Shown here one piece after another: positions 17,337-25,505 of a DNA stretch of 64,000 nucleotides. The DNA is from Mycolicibacter virginiensis. Its GTDB lineage: Bacteria > Actinomycetota > Actinomycetes > Mycobacteriales > Mycobacteriaceae. Every line of letters starts with the position of its first letter. Position 1 is the stretch's first letter. The DNA lies in assembly GCF_022374935.2 (NCBI RefSeq), contig NZ_CP092430.2, forward strand, positions 620,001 to 684,000, read 5' to 3'. A program made the position numbers and the translations under genes. Below the pieces are notes generated by a model, which searched no databases, was not told the DNA's origin, and saw only the letters and a program-made list of their open reading frames with translations.

Positions 17337-18113
17337 ATGTTGGGCGTGATCGGCGGTAGCGGTTTCTACTCGTTCTTCGGTGACGATGCGCGCCGCGTCA
17401 GTTGCGACACCCCCTACGGGGCGCCCAGTGCCGAGATCACCGTCGGTTCCGTCGGCGGCCACGACGTGGCATTTCTACCGCGGCACGGCGCCGCCCACGA
17501 GTACTCGGCCCACACCGTGCCCTATCGGGCCAACATGTGGGCGTTGCGGGCGCTGGGGGTGCGACGGATCCTCGCGCCCTGTGCAGTCGGCAGCCTGACC
17601 CCGGAATTGCCCCCCGGCTCGGTAGTGGTGCCCGATCAGCTGGTCGACCGCACCCGGGGCCGCGCCGACACCTACTTCGATGACGGCGGCGTGCACGTCG
17701 AGTTCGCCGACCCGTACTGCTCGACGCTGCGGACCGCGGTGACAGGCCTGCCCGACGTGGTCGACGGCGGAACCATGGTGGTGATCCAGGGCCCGCGGTT
17801 CTCCACTCGCGCCGAGAGCCAATGGTTCGCCGCGGCGGGATTCCGACTGATCAACATGACCGGATATCCCGAAGCGGTGTTGGCTCGTGAACTGGAAATG
17901 TGTTATGCCGCAGTAGCTCTGGTCACCGACTTGGACGCAGGCGTCGACGTCGGCAGTGGTGTGAAGGCCGTCGATGTGTTCGCGGAGTTCCAGAAGAACA
18001 TCGAACCGTTCAAGAAGCTGGTGCACGACGCCATCGAGCGGGTCGATGAAGAGCGCACCTGTACGCACTGCCTGCCGCACGAAGGCATTCAGTTGCCGTT
18101 CGAGCTGCCCTGA
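17337..18113 (+). CDS. mtnP: S-methyl-5'-thioadenosine phosphorylase (Rv0535-like)
   Basis: 258 residues. A trimeric purine nucleoside phosphorylase fold cleaving methylthioadenosine with phosphate in methionine/purine salvage. Landmarks: [46 protein letters not shown] and [23 protein letters not shown] 17337 was chosen over ATG 17316 because GAGGAGGAAG lies about 11 bases upstream and the protein then starts like other family members. The stop lies 15 bases from the convergent cutinase stop. Its 3' end is duplicated at 18991-19016. Confidence 0.92.
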   Translation: MLGVIGGSGFYSFFGDDARRVSCDTPYGAPSAEITVGSVGGHDVAFLPRHGAAHEYSAHTVPYRANMWALRALGVRRILAPCAVGSLTPELPPGSVVVPDQLVDRTRGRADTYFDDGGVHVEFADPYCSTLRTAVTGLPDVVDGGTMVVIQGPRFSTRAESQWFAAAGFRLINMTGYPEAVLARELEMCYAAVALVTDLDAGVDVGSGVKAVDVFAEFQKNIEPFKKLVHDAIERVDEERTCTHCLPHEGIQLPFELP

Positions 18114-18114
18114 A
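18089..18114. repeat. direct repeat, left copy (mtnP 3' end) flanking the cutinase gene
   Basis: Twenty-six bases covering the last codons and stop of mtnP match 18991-19016 at 25 of 26 positions (core CCGTTCGAGCTGCCCTGAA identical). The copies are 902 bases apart and bracket the cutinase gene with its upstream region. Confidence 0.8.
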
Positions 18115-18128
18115 TCGACGTAGCGCGC

Positions 18129-18875
18129 TCAAAGGTGGGCGGCCGCGTACTCGGCGCCCTGCTCGGTCATGCCGTTGACGCCGTACGAGGCGTGTGCAAA
18201 GGGCGGTCCGCCGGCCGGGGCGCCGTTGCAGATGGTGTCGCCGTCGGCGCACAGCTCCAAGGCCTTGGACGCATACCGCGGACCGATCCGCACCGGTGGC
18301 GCACCGTTCGGCTGGAGGAACTCCGCCGAAGGCGTGCCGAACAATACGACTGCGGCAACGTGGTCGGCCACCGACGACGGCATCGGCTTGGGGATGTAGG
18401 CGAGGTAGTCGGCGGGAACTTCCTTGGGGATCTCGGCCGAGGTGGTGTAGCCGGCCAGCGCCGCACCTTGCGAGAAGCCACCCAGCACGATTCGGGTGTT
18501 GGGGCAGTTCGCGGCGGTGTTCTCGATGTGCGTGCCGGCGTCGCGGATGCCGTCGACGACGGTGCGGGCGAAGTCGACCCCGCCGCCGAAATCGTTGCTG
18601 GCGGCGTAGTTGACCGGATAGACCTCGAAGGAGCGCGCACCCACCTTGGCGTGCAGCGCATCGACAAAGGATTGACCGATGCCGCCGACGCCGGGTGGCT
18701 CACCGGTGCCGCGCGCGAACACCACCTCCACGTCGGGACAGGGCTGCGCCGAGGCGGGCGGGGCGCTGGGGGACAGCAGTGCTGCGCCGCCCAGCGCCAT
18801 CGCTGTTGCCAGGTACCGGGTGATTCGCCGTGCTGTTGTTGCAGCCATTGCAGTGATGTACATCGTGACCCTCAT
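18129..18875 (-). CDS. secreted cutinase-like serine esterase (Culp family)
   Basis: 248 residues. A signal peptide is followed by mature sequence QPCPDVEVVFARGTGEPPGVG. The catalytic triad is visible: Ser in VLGGFSQGAALAG, Asp in LCADGDTICNG and His in FAHASYGVNGMTEQG, with the conserved cutinase disulfide cysteines nearby. Mycobacterial Culp enzymes hydrolyse esters and phospholipids outside the cell. ATG 18875 was taken; ATG 18848 would give a shorter signal peptide. It occupies the position of galE3 (Rv0536) in M. tuberculosis and is bracketed by direct repeats of the mtnP end, which suggests insertion. Confidence 0.92.
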   Translation of the reverse strand: MRVTMYITAMAATTARRITRYLATAMALGGAALLSPSAPPASAQPCPDVEVVFARGTGEPPGVGGIGQSFVDALHAKVGARSFEVYPVNYAASNDFGGGVDFARTVVDGIRDAGTHIENTAANCPNTRIVLGGFSQGAALAGYTTSAEIPKEVPADYLAYIPKPMPSSVADHVAAVVLFGTPSAEFLQPNGAPPVRIGPRYASKALELCADGDTICNGAPAGGPPFAHASYGVNGMTEQGAEYAAAHL

Positions 18876-18990
18876 TCGTATCGTTCACCCAACCCGGGCT
18901 CAAGAGCAGAAACGCAGTTTCGGCTACCCCTCGTCGGCGCCCGATAAACGCCTAGGTGCAGCCGTATTTGTGCTCGCCGCTGGAAGGGAC

Positions 18991-19016
18991 TCAGTTACCG
19001 TTCGAGCTGCCCTGAA
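18991..19016. repeat. direct repeat, right copy, overlapping the next gene's 3' end
   Basis: Matches the mtnP 3' end (18089-18114) at 25 of 26 positions. Read on the minus strand it forms the final codons and stop of the membrane-protein gene at 18991-20463, so both neighbours keep an intact end. Confidence 0.8.
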
Positions 19017-20463
19017 CGACTTCGCCGTTCGCGGCCGAATCGTCGCTTCCCCGATAGATCTTCGGTCCGCCCGCGGGAGCGACGGTGGAAGAGTCCGTGG
19101 ACCGGAAGATGCGTGGTGTGCCGGGCTCGCCGGGCTTGGGGCGGTCGTCGGTCGGCACCGTCAAGCGTCCGACGACGATTGCCACCACCAGGCCGCACAG
19201 CGCAAGGCCACACAGCACCACGTCGAACGTGCTGGTGATCTGCTGCGCGAGTCCGTTGCCGTACACCGGGTTGGCCCATGCGTTGGCGCGCTGGGCTTCC
19301 GCGAGTCGTGGAGCCAGACCGACACCCACCAGGACCCGGGCGATCGTGAAACCGAACAGGATGGCGCTCACCGACCAGATGGCCGCCGCCGGCACCGAGC
19401 TATTGCCCAGGTTGAGCCGTAGCCAGATCGCGATGACCGCAGCCACCACGTCGAAGGAGGCCATCGCCGCGCTGTCGTAGGGCGAATACGGCAGGTCTAG
19501 GCCGACCGCGACGCTGAGATCGACGACGCGCATGAGCGCCGACCCCAGACTCCAGATCGCGATGAGCAACAACGTCTTCCGGGTGGCCCCCAGCCACGTC
19601 GTCGCCGAGGCGTCGCGCGCTGCCGCCACCGCCAACAGTGCCGCGGCGCCCACCCACACCAGATAGCCCTCGAAGCCGACTCCGGCCGTGGAGGTGTTCT
19701 GCGCGATGCCGTGAAAGCCGTCGATGTCGCGGCCGATCGGCAGCACCCACACCAGGATCCCGGCGACCAGAGCGGCCCCGCCGAGCAGCACGACAGCGAG
19801 CTGGGACGCTTTGTCGCGCTGCAGAACCCACCTCGAAGCGACGACTACGGTGGCCCACGCAACCGCTCCATAGACCAGCGCGGTCGCAATGATCGCGACT
19901 TGTTGGCGGCCGAATCCGGTTGTGGAGTGGGCCTCCGGCAGGGCGTAGCGCACCCGCCAGTACAGGTTGAACAGCACACTCAACGTGGCACCGACGATCG
20001 CTGCGTAGCCGAGCGTCCGGACCGTGCGCCGCCACAGCCGCACCGGCCCGGCGAGCACCGGCTGCGCAGCCAGTAACGCTCCTGCGGCGCCCGCCAACGC
20101 GCCCGGCCCGACGCCGCCCGGGGGCCGGGGGCTTCCGCCGTAGCGGACGGTCTGCACCACGTCGGCGGCCACCACACCGAGCAGCAACACCAGATACGGC
20201 GCACAGAGCAGCAGCCGCAGCCGTCCCGCGACGGCGTGATTGTTGGGTACACGCAAGATTCCCCAGGGCCCCACGTAGGTCGCGGCGATCGCTGTCAGCG
20301 CGAGCACGGTGGCCACAGCCAGCGCGACGAACAGTCCGGGCTTGCCGGCCGGAATGCCGGCACCGAAGTACAGGCTCCACGGCAACGCCGGCGCCGCGAG
20401 CAGCAGTGCCGCAGCGGTCGCATCGCGGCCGATATTCCAGCCTCTGGTCGACTCGGCGATCAC
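18991..20463 (-). CDS. polytopic integral membrane protein (Rv0537c-like)
   Basis: 490 residues with roughly 11-12 hydrophobic segments spread over residues 12-420, and a soluble C-terminal tail of about 60 residues rich in Pro, Ser and Gly (PTDDRPKPGEPGTPRIFRST). No catalytic motif that I recognise. Position and length fit Rv0537c, a conserved mycobacterial membrane protein of unknown function. GTG 20463 starts MIAESTRGWNIGRDATAAAL; the frame is open to 20760, but that overlaps the divergent next gene. Its last codons fall in the duplicated repeat 18991-19016. Confidence 0.78.
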   Translation of the reverse strand: MIAESTRGWNIGRDATAAALLLAAPALPWSLYFGAGIPAGKPGLFVALAVATVLALTAIAATYVGPWGILRVPNNHAVAGRLRLLLCAPYLVLLLGVVAADVVQTVRYGGSPRPPGGVGPGALAGAAGALLAAQPVLAGPVRLWRRTVRTLGYAAIVGATLSVLFNLYWRVRYALPEAHSTTGFGRQQVAIIATALVYGAVAWATVVVASRWVLQRDKASQLAVVLLGGAALVAGILVWVLPIGRDIDGFHGIAQNTSTAGVGFEGYLVWVGAAALLAVAAARDASATTWLGATRKTLLLIAIWSLGSALMRVVDLSVAVGLDLPYSPYDSAAMASFDVVAAVIAIWLRLNLGNSSVPAAAIWSVSAILFGFTIARVLVGVGLAPRLAEAQRANAWANPVYGNGLAQQITSTFDVVLCGLALCGLVVAIVVGRLTVPTDDRPKPGEPGTPRIFRSTDSSTVAPAGGPKIYRGSDDSAANGEVVQGSSNGN

Positions 20464-20580
20464 CTGCTCACCATAACCGCGGGAGGGGCATACGCCATTG
20501 AACTGCGAAGATCGAACCGCTCGATGGTCGATCCGCGCGGCTAGACTGGCTAATCGAGTGGCCGCGGAAGGAGACGCGCA

Positions 20581-22458
20581 ATGGATGTCGCGCTCGGAGT
20601 GTCGGTTACCGGCGCGCTTGCCCGCTTGGCGCTCGTCGAATCGGACGCCTACGGCGATGCCGTGCTCGACGAATCCATGCTCGACCTGACGCGCAATCCG
20701 GTCGAAACCCTGATCGAGACGGTGACCGGAACCCACCGCATGTTGGCCGACGAGGGCCACCGGCTGGCCGCTACCCGCCTGTGCTGGTCGGACTCGGACT
20801 TGCTGGCGGAGGTTCGCCGCGCCCTTGAGGATGCGGGAGTCGAAAACGTTTCCGAGCAGCCCCAGGCGCGCTCGGCAGTGGCGTTGGCGCGCAACGCCTC
20901 GGGCGAGGACGGCGAGACGACGTGGCTGCCTGCTCCGGCCGCCGATGCGACGATGGCTGCGCCGGTACTGGCGGACGTGGGCGCCCCAGACGGAACGGCC
21001 ACGGCGCTGGCCCCGGCGGTTGAGGGCGAACAGTCAGAACAACAGGAACAGCAGCTCGCGTACTCGATGACTGACGATGACTCCGAACTGCTGCCGGTGG
21101 AGTACGCCGACGCCGAGGGCGACTATGAAAGCTACGAGGGCTACGACGCCTACGGCTCCGAATACGGGGGAGACGGCGCCGAAGCCGACGAGCGGGCTGC
21201 GCCACCGCCGCCGGTGGGACGGGCGCTGCTGGTAGGCAGTTCGGTCGGGGGGATTCTGGTGGCCGGGTGCGCGGCGTTGGCCGTCGCCGTGACGATCGGC
21301 ATTCGCCCGACGGCCGCATCCACGCCGTCGCAGCCACCGGTGGTGGCGCAGCCGCCGCAGGCCCAGCCGGTGCCCGGCAACTTCATGCCGGTACTGCCCG
21401 CCCCGAAGCCGGCGCGGCTGCCCGCTGTGCAGGTCCCCGACCCTAATCCTGTTGTAGCACCGGCAAACCCGGCACCGGCCATCGTTGCTCCGGCGCCGGT
21501 TCTTCCGGCTCCTCCGGCGGCGCCCGCGCCCGCACCGCCCGCGGTGATTCCGTTTCCGATTCCGATCCCGATCATCACCGGACCTGTTGGTGGTGGCGGT
21601 GGTTGGCTGCCCGGGTCGGGTGGCAGTGGTAGCGGCGGTAGCGGATCGGGTCGTGATCACAGCGGCGGCAGTCATTCCGGCGGCGATGCCGGTTCGGGTG
21701 GCACGGGAACCGGCGGCACAGACGGCAATGGCTCCGGTGGCACGGGTTCGGATGGCACTGGTTCGGGTGGTGTTGGTTCCGGCGATAACGGTTCCTCCGG
21801 TGGCCATTCCGGTGGCAGCGACTCCGGTGGTGGGCACTCGGGCGGCACCGGCGCGGGCGACGGCAGTACCGGTGGCTCCGGCAGTAATCCGGGCGGTTCC
21901 GGCGATAGCGGATCGGGTGGCCACTCCGGCGGGCCCGGCGGCACCTCTGGAGGATCCGACGAGAGCGGTTCGGGTGGTACCGGGGCGGGCACTGACTCGG
22001 GTGGACCCAGTTCGGGCGGCTCCGGCAGCGAGGCGGGTGGATCTGGCGGTGTCGGATCTGGCGGTTCGGGCGGATCTGGCGGTGATTCCGGAGGTTCCGG
22101 GAGCAGCGGCTCTGGAGGCGCTTCCTCCGGTTCCGGTGGCAGTTCCAGCGGTTCTGCCGGCAGTTCCGGCGGGTCCAGCTCCTCGGGTTCGAGCGGTGAC
22201 GCCGGGGGCAGTTCCGGCGGCGGGTCGAGCGGCGGTTCTGCCGGCAGTTCCGGCGGCGGGTCGAGCGGAGGCTCAAGTGGCGGATCGAGCGGCGGGTCTG
22301 GTGGATCGGGTGGTGGGTCCGGCGGGTCGAGCGGGGGCTCAAGTGGCGGGTCGAGCGGCGGGTCTGGTGGGTCGGGCGGTGGCTCGAGCGGCGGGTCCGG
22401 CGGGTCCGGTGGTGGCTCTGGTGGCGGATCGGGTGGCGGGTCTGGCGGCGGAGACTGA
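20581..22458 (+). CDS. membrane protein with actin-like N-terminus and long Ser/Gly tail (Rv0538-like)
   Basis: 625 residues. Residues 1-120 begin MDVALGVSVTGALARLALVE, resembling the mycobacterial DUF7159-type N-domain, followed by an acidic region, one transmembrane helix (about 212-236) and a Pro/Ala-rich stretch (245-335). From about residue 340 to the end the protein is nearly all Ser and Gly (SGG, GSGG, GGSSGG units). Rv0538 has the same general layout, but I do not recall a tail this long and uniform in Ser/Gly. An extracytoplasmic wall-spanning or adhesive tail is possible; that is inference. GGAAGGAGA lies 8 bases before the ATG. Confidence 0.8.
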   Translation: MDVALGVSVTGALARLALVESDAYGDAVLDESMLDLTRNPVETLIETVTGTHRMLADEGHRLAATRLCWSDSDLLAEVRRALEDAGVENVSEQPQARSAVALARNASGEDGETTWLPAPAADATMAAPVLADVGAPDGTATALAPAVEGEQSEQQEQQLAYSMTDDDSELLPVEYADAEGDYESYEGYDAYGSEYGGDGAEADERAAPPPPVGRALLVGSSVGGILVAGCAALAVAVTIGIRPTAASTPSQPPVVAQPPQAQPVPGNFMPVLPAPKPARLPAVQVPDPNPVVAPANPAPAIVAPAPVLPAPPAAPAPAPPAVIPFPIPIPIITGPVGGGGGWLPGSGGSGSGGSGSGRDHSGGSHSGGDAGSGGTGTGGTDGNGSGGTGSDGTGSGGVGSGDNGSSGGHSGGSDSGGGHSGGTGAGDGSTGGSGSNPGGSGDSGSGGHSGGPGGTSGGSDESGSGGTGAGTDSGGPSSGGSGSEAGGSGGVGSGGSGGSGGDSGGSGSSGSGGASSGSGGSSSGSAGSSGGSSSSGSSGDAGGSSGGGSSGGSAGSSGGGSSGGSSGGSSGGSGGSGGGSGGSSGGSSGGSSGGSGGSGGGSSGGSGGSGGGSGGGSGGGSGGGD

Positions 22459-22478
22459 TCCCGCGGCTCTCGCACACG

Positions 22479-23177
22479 TCACAGCGTGATGCGCGCGACC
22501 ATCGCCTCTACTTGTTTCCGGTCCAGCACAACCGTTGACCCATCAGGCAAGCCGAGGATTCGGTCCGTCGCGATGCCGTGCAGTTTGATTCGTTTCACGC
22601 AGTCATCGATGGCCTGTCGACGCGCCTTCGCGTCAGGCGCATCGAGCACCCGCATGACGTTCCTGCGCAAGCTGGCGGCGAAACCCTGAATCATGTCGCC
22701 GATCCCTTCGGGATCGAAGGTGTCGAACACACCTTCGTCGACCCCGTCGCTGATGAGCTTGGTCAGCACCGGTCTGAACCGGTCCTCCCACGTTTCCACG
22801 ATCTTGGCGAACAGAGCGCGATTGGGCGGCGCGAAAAGCGCCGTCATCGCCGCGATCTGTTCGCCAGCCCCCATCGCCATCTTGACGTCGTAACTGGCCG
22901 CCAGCCCGCGATTGAGGCGTTCCAGGGCGTTCGTGCCCGGCTGGCCGAAGACCGGACGCAGTGCCTCCAACGCTGCATCGGCGCTGCGTTCAGCCAGTGC
23001 GATGACCAGCGCGTCTTTGGACGGAAAGTAGTGGTAGAAAGCGCCTTTCGGAACGCCGGTCACGGCCAGAAGTTCGTTGAGACTGACCTTGTCATAGCCA
23101 CGTTCGAGAAACAGGGCCAGTGCCTGGTCGAGCAGCTCGGCTCGCCGGATCTCCCGGGGTTTCACGGCACGGCGCAT
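22479..23177 (-). CDS. TetR family transcriptional regulator
   Basis: 232 residues. The N-terminal HTH is seen in RRAELLDQALALFLERGYDK then SLNELLAVTGVPKGAFYHYFPSKDAL, with a ligand-binding C-terminal domain. It lies 12 bases downstream of a small membrane-protein gene on the same strand. Two TAGACC/GGTCTA palindromes upstream of that gene are the likely operators, so the pair is probably autoregulated and the membrane protein is the regulated target. Confidence 0.9.
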   Translation of the reverse strand: MRRAVKPREIRRAELLDQALALFLERGYDKVSLNELLAVTGVPKGAFYHYFPSKDALVIALAERSADAALEALRPVFGQPGTNALERLNRGLAASYDVKMAMGAGEQIAAMTALFAPPNRALFAKIVETWEDRFRPVLTKLISDGVDEGVFDTFDPEGIGDMIQGFAASLRRNVMRVLDAPDAKARRQAIDDCVKRIKLHGIATDRILGLPDGSTVVLDRKQVEAMVARITL

Positions 23178-23189
23178 GACGGTATTGAA

Positions 23190-23618
23190 TCAGTCGGACT
23201 TCTTCAGCCATCCGACGTAGGTCAGGTAGACGCCGCACAGTGAAAGCAGCCCGAAGCCGGCCCGCACCGCACCGATGGCCCCGCTTGATGTGTCGGTGGC
23301 GGCTTCGGCTCCCTTGACGATCAACTGCGGTGCGGCGAGCAAGACGAATCCCCGAAGCAATAGGAACCACCCGAACAGCGAAATGATCACCGCGGCGATG
23401 CCGCGCCAATATTGGTGAAACGCAATGATGAACAGCCCGCCGCCGAACAGCAGTGCGCCCAGCGTCCACGGCCACATCGGGTCGGTCGAGAAACTCGACA
23501 GCAGGTTTCCGATACTTCCGGCTCTGAACGCGATGATGGCGGGAACCACGGCGATGAACGGCCCCAGGACGCGCGCGAAGGAGCGCGTGCGCTGCGCGGA
23601 TGTGGTGGGTGTGTGCAT
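23190..23618 (-). CDS. four-helix membrane protein regulated by the adjacent TetR
   Basis: 142 residues with about four hydrophobic segments (17-33, 48-65, 70-92, 115-135). No catalytic motif and no family I recognise. It is the first gene after the paired palindromic operator (23656-23691) and is followed by the TetR gene after 12 bases, so an inducible envelope function is likely. The pair replaces Rv0539-Rv0541c of the M. tuberculosis order. Confidence 0.7.
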   Translation of the reverse strand: MHTPTTSAQRTRSFARVLGPFIAVVPAIIAFRAGSIGNLLSSFSTDPMWPWTLGALLFGGGLFIIAFHQYWRGIAAVIISLFGWFLLLRGFVLLAAPQLIVKGAEAATDTSSGAIGAVRAGFGLLSLCGVYLTYVGWLKKSD

Positions 23619-23655
23619 GGTTTGCGTCCCCTTCCGCCAGCAGTGGCGAAGCGAT

Positions 23656-23691
23656 TAGACCACCGGTCTATAAATTAGACCAGCGGTCTAA
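23656..23691. promoter_or_regulatory. paired TetR operator palindromes
   Basis: TAGACC-ACC-GGTCTA at 23656-23670 and the perfect TTAGACC-AGC-GGTCTAA at 23675-23691, with centres 20 bases apart, that is about two helical turns. They lie 38 bases upstream of the membrane protein start (23618). This is the classical arrangement for a TetR repressor bound as two dimers. Confidence 0.85.
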
Positions 23692-23705
23692 GTAAGCGCA
23701 ATACC

Positions 23706-24785
23706 CTAGGCGGAAAACCGTTGCGCCAGTGCTTTTCGGTCAAGCTTGCCGATTCCGCGGCGGGGGAGTTCAGCCACGACATGTACCTCGCGTGGCGCTG
23801 CCGTGCTGTCCAGCGACTTCGCGACGTGGGCGCGTAACGACTCCAGCGTCGGGGGCGTCGCGCCGGTGACGACGATCGCGGCGACGACACGCTGCCCCAG
23901 CCGGTCGTCGTCGATCCCGAACACCGCGCATTCGGCCACAGCGGGATGCGTCGACAACACCGCTTCCACCGGACCGGGTAGAACCGTCAATCCGCCGGTG
24001 CTGATCGCGTCGTCGGCACGGCCCAGCACGGTCAGTAGGCCCGAGTGATCAAGGGCGCCAAGGTCATTAGTAATGAACCAGCCTGGCTCGGCGAATGGGT
24101 CCGGATCGACAGGATTGCGGTAACCCTGCGCCAGGGTCGGGCCGCCGATCGCGATCCGTCCGTCGTCTCCGATGCGTAGCCGGACGCCCGGCAACGGCTC
24201 CCCGTCATAGACACAACCGCCGGCAGTCTCGCTCATACCGTACGTGCGCACCACCCGCACTCCAGCGGCGCCTGCCGCGTCCAGAATCGGTTGCGGCGCC
24301 GGACCTCCGCCCAACAACACCGCGTCCAACTCGGCCAGTGCGGCCGCGGCCTCGGGAACGGTCAGCGCCTTGGCCAATTGGGTGGCGACCAGCGAGGTGT
24401 AGCGCCGACCGGAACCGAGCGCTGCCACCGCCGCGGGCAACCGCGTGATATCGAAACCCGTTGCGACATCAAGCTGCACGGGCGCGGTGCCGGACACCAG
24501 GCTGCGCACCAGGACCTGGATTCCGGCGATATGGTGCGGGGGCAGCGCCAGCAGCCAGCTGCCCGGCCCGCCCAACCGGTCATGGGTGGCCGTGGCGCTG
24601 GCCACGAGTGAGGTCCCGGTCAGCAGAGCGCCTTTGGGCACTCCAGTGGTTCCCGACGTCGCCACCACCAGCGCGATGTCATCGCCGATGGGATCACCCA
24701 CCCGCAGCGAGGCCAGGACAGCAGGGTCGGTGTCGGGGCCTGCCGGCGTGAACGCGGCGTCATGGCCGTCCAAGACGCCCTGCAA
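23706..24785 (-). CDS. menE: o-succinylbenzoate-CoA ligase
   Basis: 359 residues, short for the ANL superfamily but like the mycobacterial MenE. AMP-binding motifs: VVATSGTTGVPKGALLTG (P-loop), RTYGMSETAGGCVYDG (A5) and GWFITNDLGALDHSG (A7); the final hinge and catalytic Lys lie in LPRRGIGKLDRKALAQ. It activates o-succinylbenzoate with ATP and CoA for MenB. TTG 24785 was the only sensible start in frame; codons between it and 24845 contain no ATG or GTG. It is the last gene of the minus-strand block that starts with menB. Confidence 0.92.
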   Translation of the reverse strand: MQGVLDGHDAAFTPAGPDTDPAVLASLRVGDPIGDDIALVVATSGTTGVPKGALLTGTSLVASATATHDRLGGPGSWLLALPPHHIAGIQVLVRSLVSGTAPVQLDVATGFDITRLPAAVAALGSGRRYTSLVATQLAKALTVPEAAAALAELDAVLLGGGPAPQPILDAAGAAGVRVVRTYGMSETAGGCVYDGEPLPGVRLRIGDDGRIAIGGPTLAQGYRNPVDPDPFAEPGWFITNDLGALDHSGLLTVLGRADDAISTGGLTVLPGPVEAVLSTHPAVAECAVFGIDDDRLGQRVVAAIVVTGATPPTLESLRAHVAKSLDSTAAPREVHVVAELPRRGIGKLDRKALAQRFSA

Positions 24786-24844
24786 GGCGGGCAGGACGGT
24801 GGAGAGGGCATCACCGGGTGGGATGTCCAGCGCCCGCAGGCGTG

Positions 24845-25147
24845 CTATGGGTTTCCTCCGTTGGTGGGGGCGTCGTCTAGCAACCAGCCCTTTGCCGCCA
24901 ACCGCTCTCGCACCCGTTCGATGTCCTCCGGAGCGGGCAGTTCGTTGGTCAAGCGGGCGATCAGTACCCCGATGTCGATGCGGTCGAACTCGCCGCGGCC
25001 GATCAGTTCACGGGCGACGTCTTTGACCTCATCGTTGGTCAGGCGTCGCGACAGCAGCGCCAACAGCGGGACGTAGTCGTTCTGTGGCACACCATCGGGA
25101 TACCCGGCGCGCAGCCAGGCGACGATCGAGGTGAGAAATTTGTTCAT
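24845..25147 (-). CDS. DUF3349 protein (Rv0543c-like)
   Basis: 100 residues, mostly helical: MNKFLTSIVAWLRAGYPDGV, then the conserved YVPLLALLSRRLTNDEVKDV and a C-terminal VRERLAAKGWLLDD. This is the DUF3349 domain, a small soluble mycobacterial family of unknown function. It sits between the phosphate permease module and menE, as Rv0543c does. Confidence 0.88.
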   Translation of the reverse strand: MNKFLTSIVAWLRAGYPDGVPQNDYVPLLALLSRRLTNDEVKDVARELIGRGEFDRIDIGVLIARLTNELPAPEDIERVRERLAAKGWLLDDAPTNGGNP

Positions 25148-25205
25148 GCTGCGTCAACTTCCCCGCGCCGACACCGGAAGGAACATGTCAGCTGCAATAT
25201 TACGT

Positions 25206-25505
25206 CTATTCAAGGCCAAACACCTCGTCCCAATGACCCCAGTCATCCCACTGCCAGCCGATGCGGTGCTCGATGAAGTCGCGGGCGATGAACAGCACGC
25301 CGGCCAGCACCACGGTGAGCAAGAGCGCGAAGATCATCCACCGCAGCAGGGTCAATCCCCGGCGGTGCTCAGTCGGTCCATCGGCTGCGGCACCCAAGCG
25401 CACCCCGATGGCGAACAAGGCCGGCAGCGCGGTACCGACCAGCAGGCCGAAGATCAGAATCTTGGCGGTGGCCACGTAGTCGAACCAGGTGCTCACGGTG
25501 TTCAC
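25206..25505 (-). CDS. small membrane protein of the phosphate permease module (Rv0544c-like), copy 1
   Basis: 99 residues with two transmembrane helices (about 17-38 and 57-77) and a C-terminal tail FIARDFIEHRIGWQWDDWGH. GTG 25505 overlaps the TGA of the upstream permease gene (25502-25504), so the two are translationally coupled. A diverged paralogue occupies the same position after the second permease. An accessory role in phosphate transport is inferred only from the conserved pairing. Confidence 0.8.
   Translation of the reverse strand: MNTVSTWFDYVATAKILIFGLLVGTALPALFAIGVRLGAAADGPTEHRRGLTLLRWMIFALLLTVVLAGVLFIARDFIEHRIGWQWDDWGHWDEVFGLE

Noticed and set aside
21575..22477. Long minus-strand frames under the Ser/Gly tail (Arg/His-rich and Pro-Asp-Pro-rich)
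   Set aside because: Direct complements of the SGG repeat; no start context and no motif.
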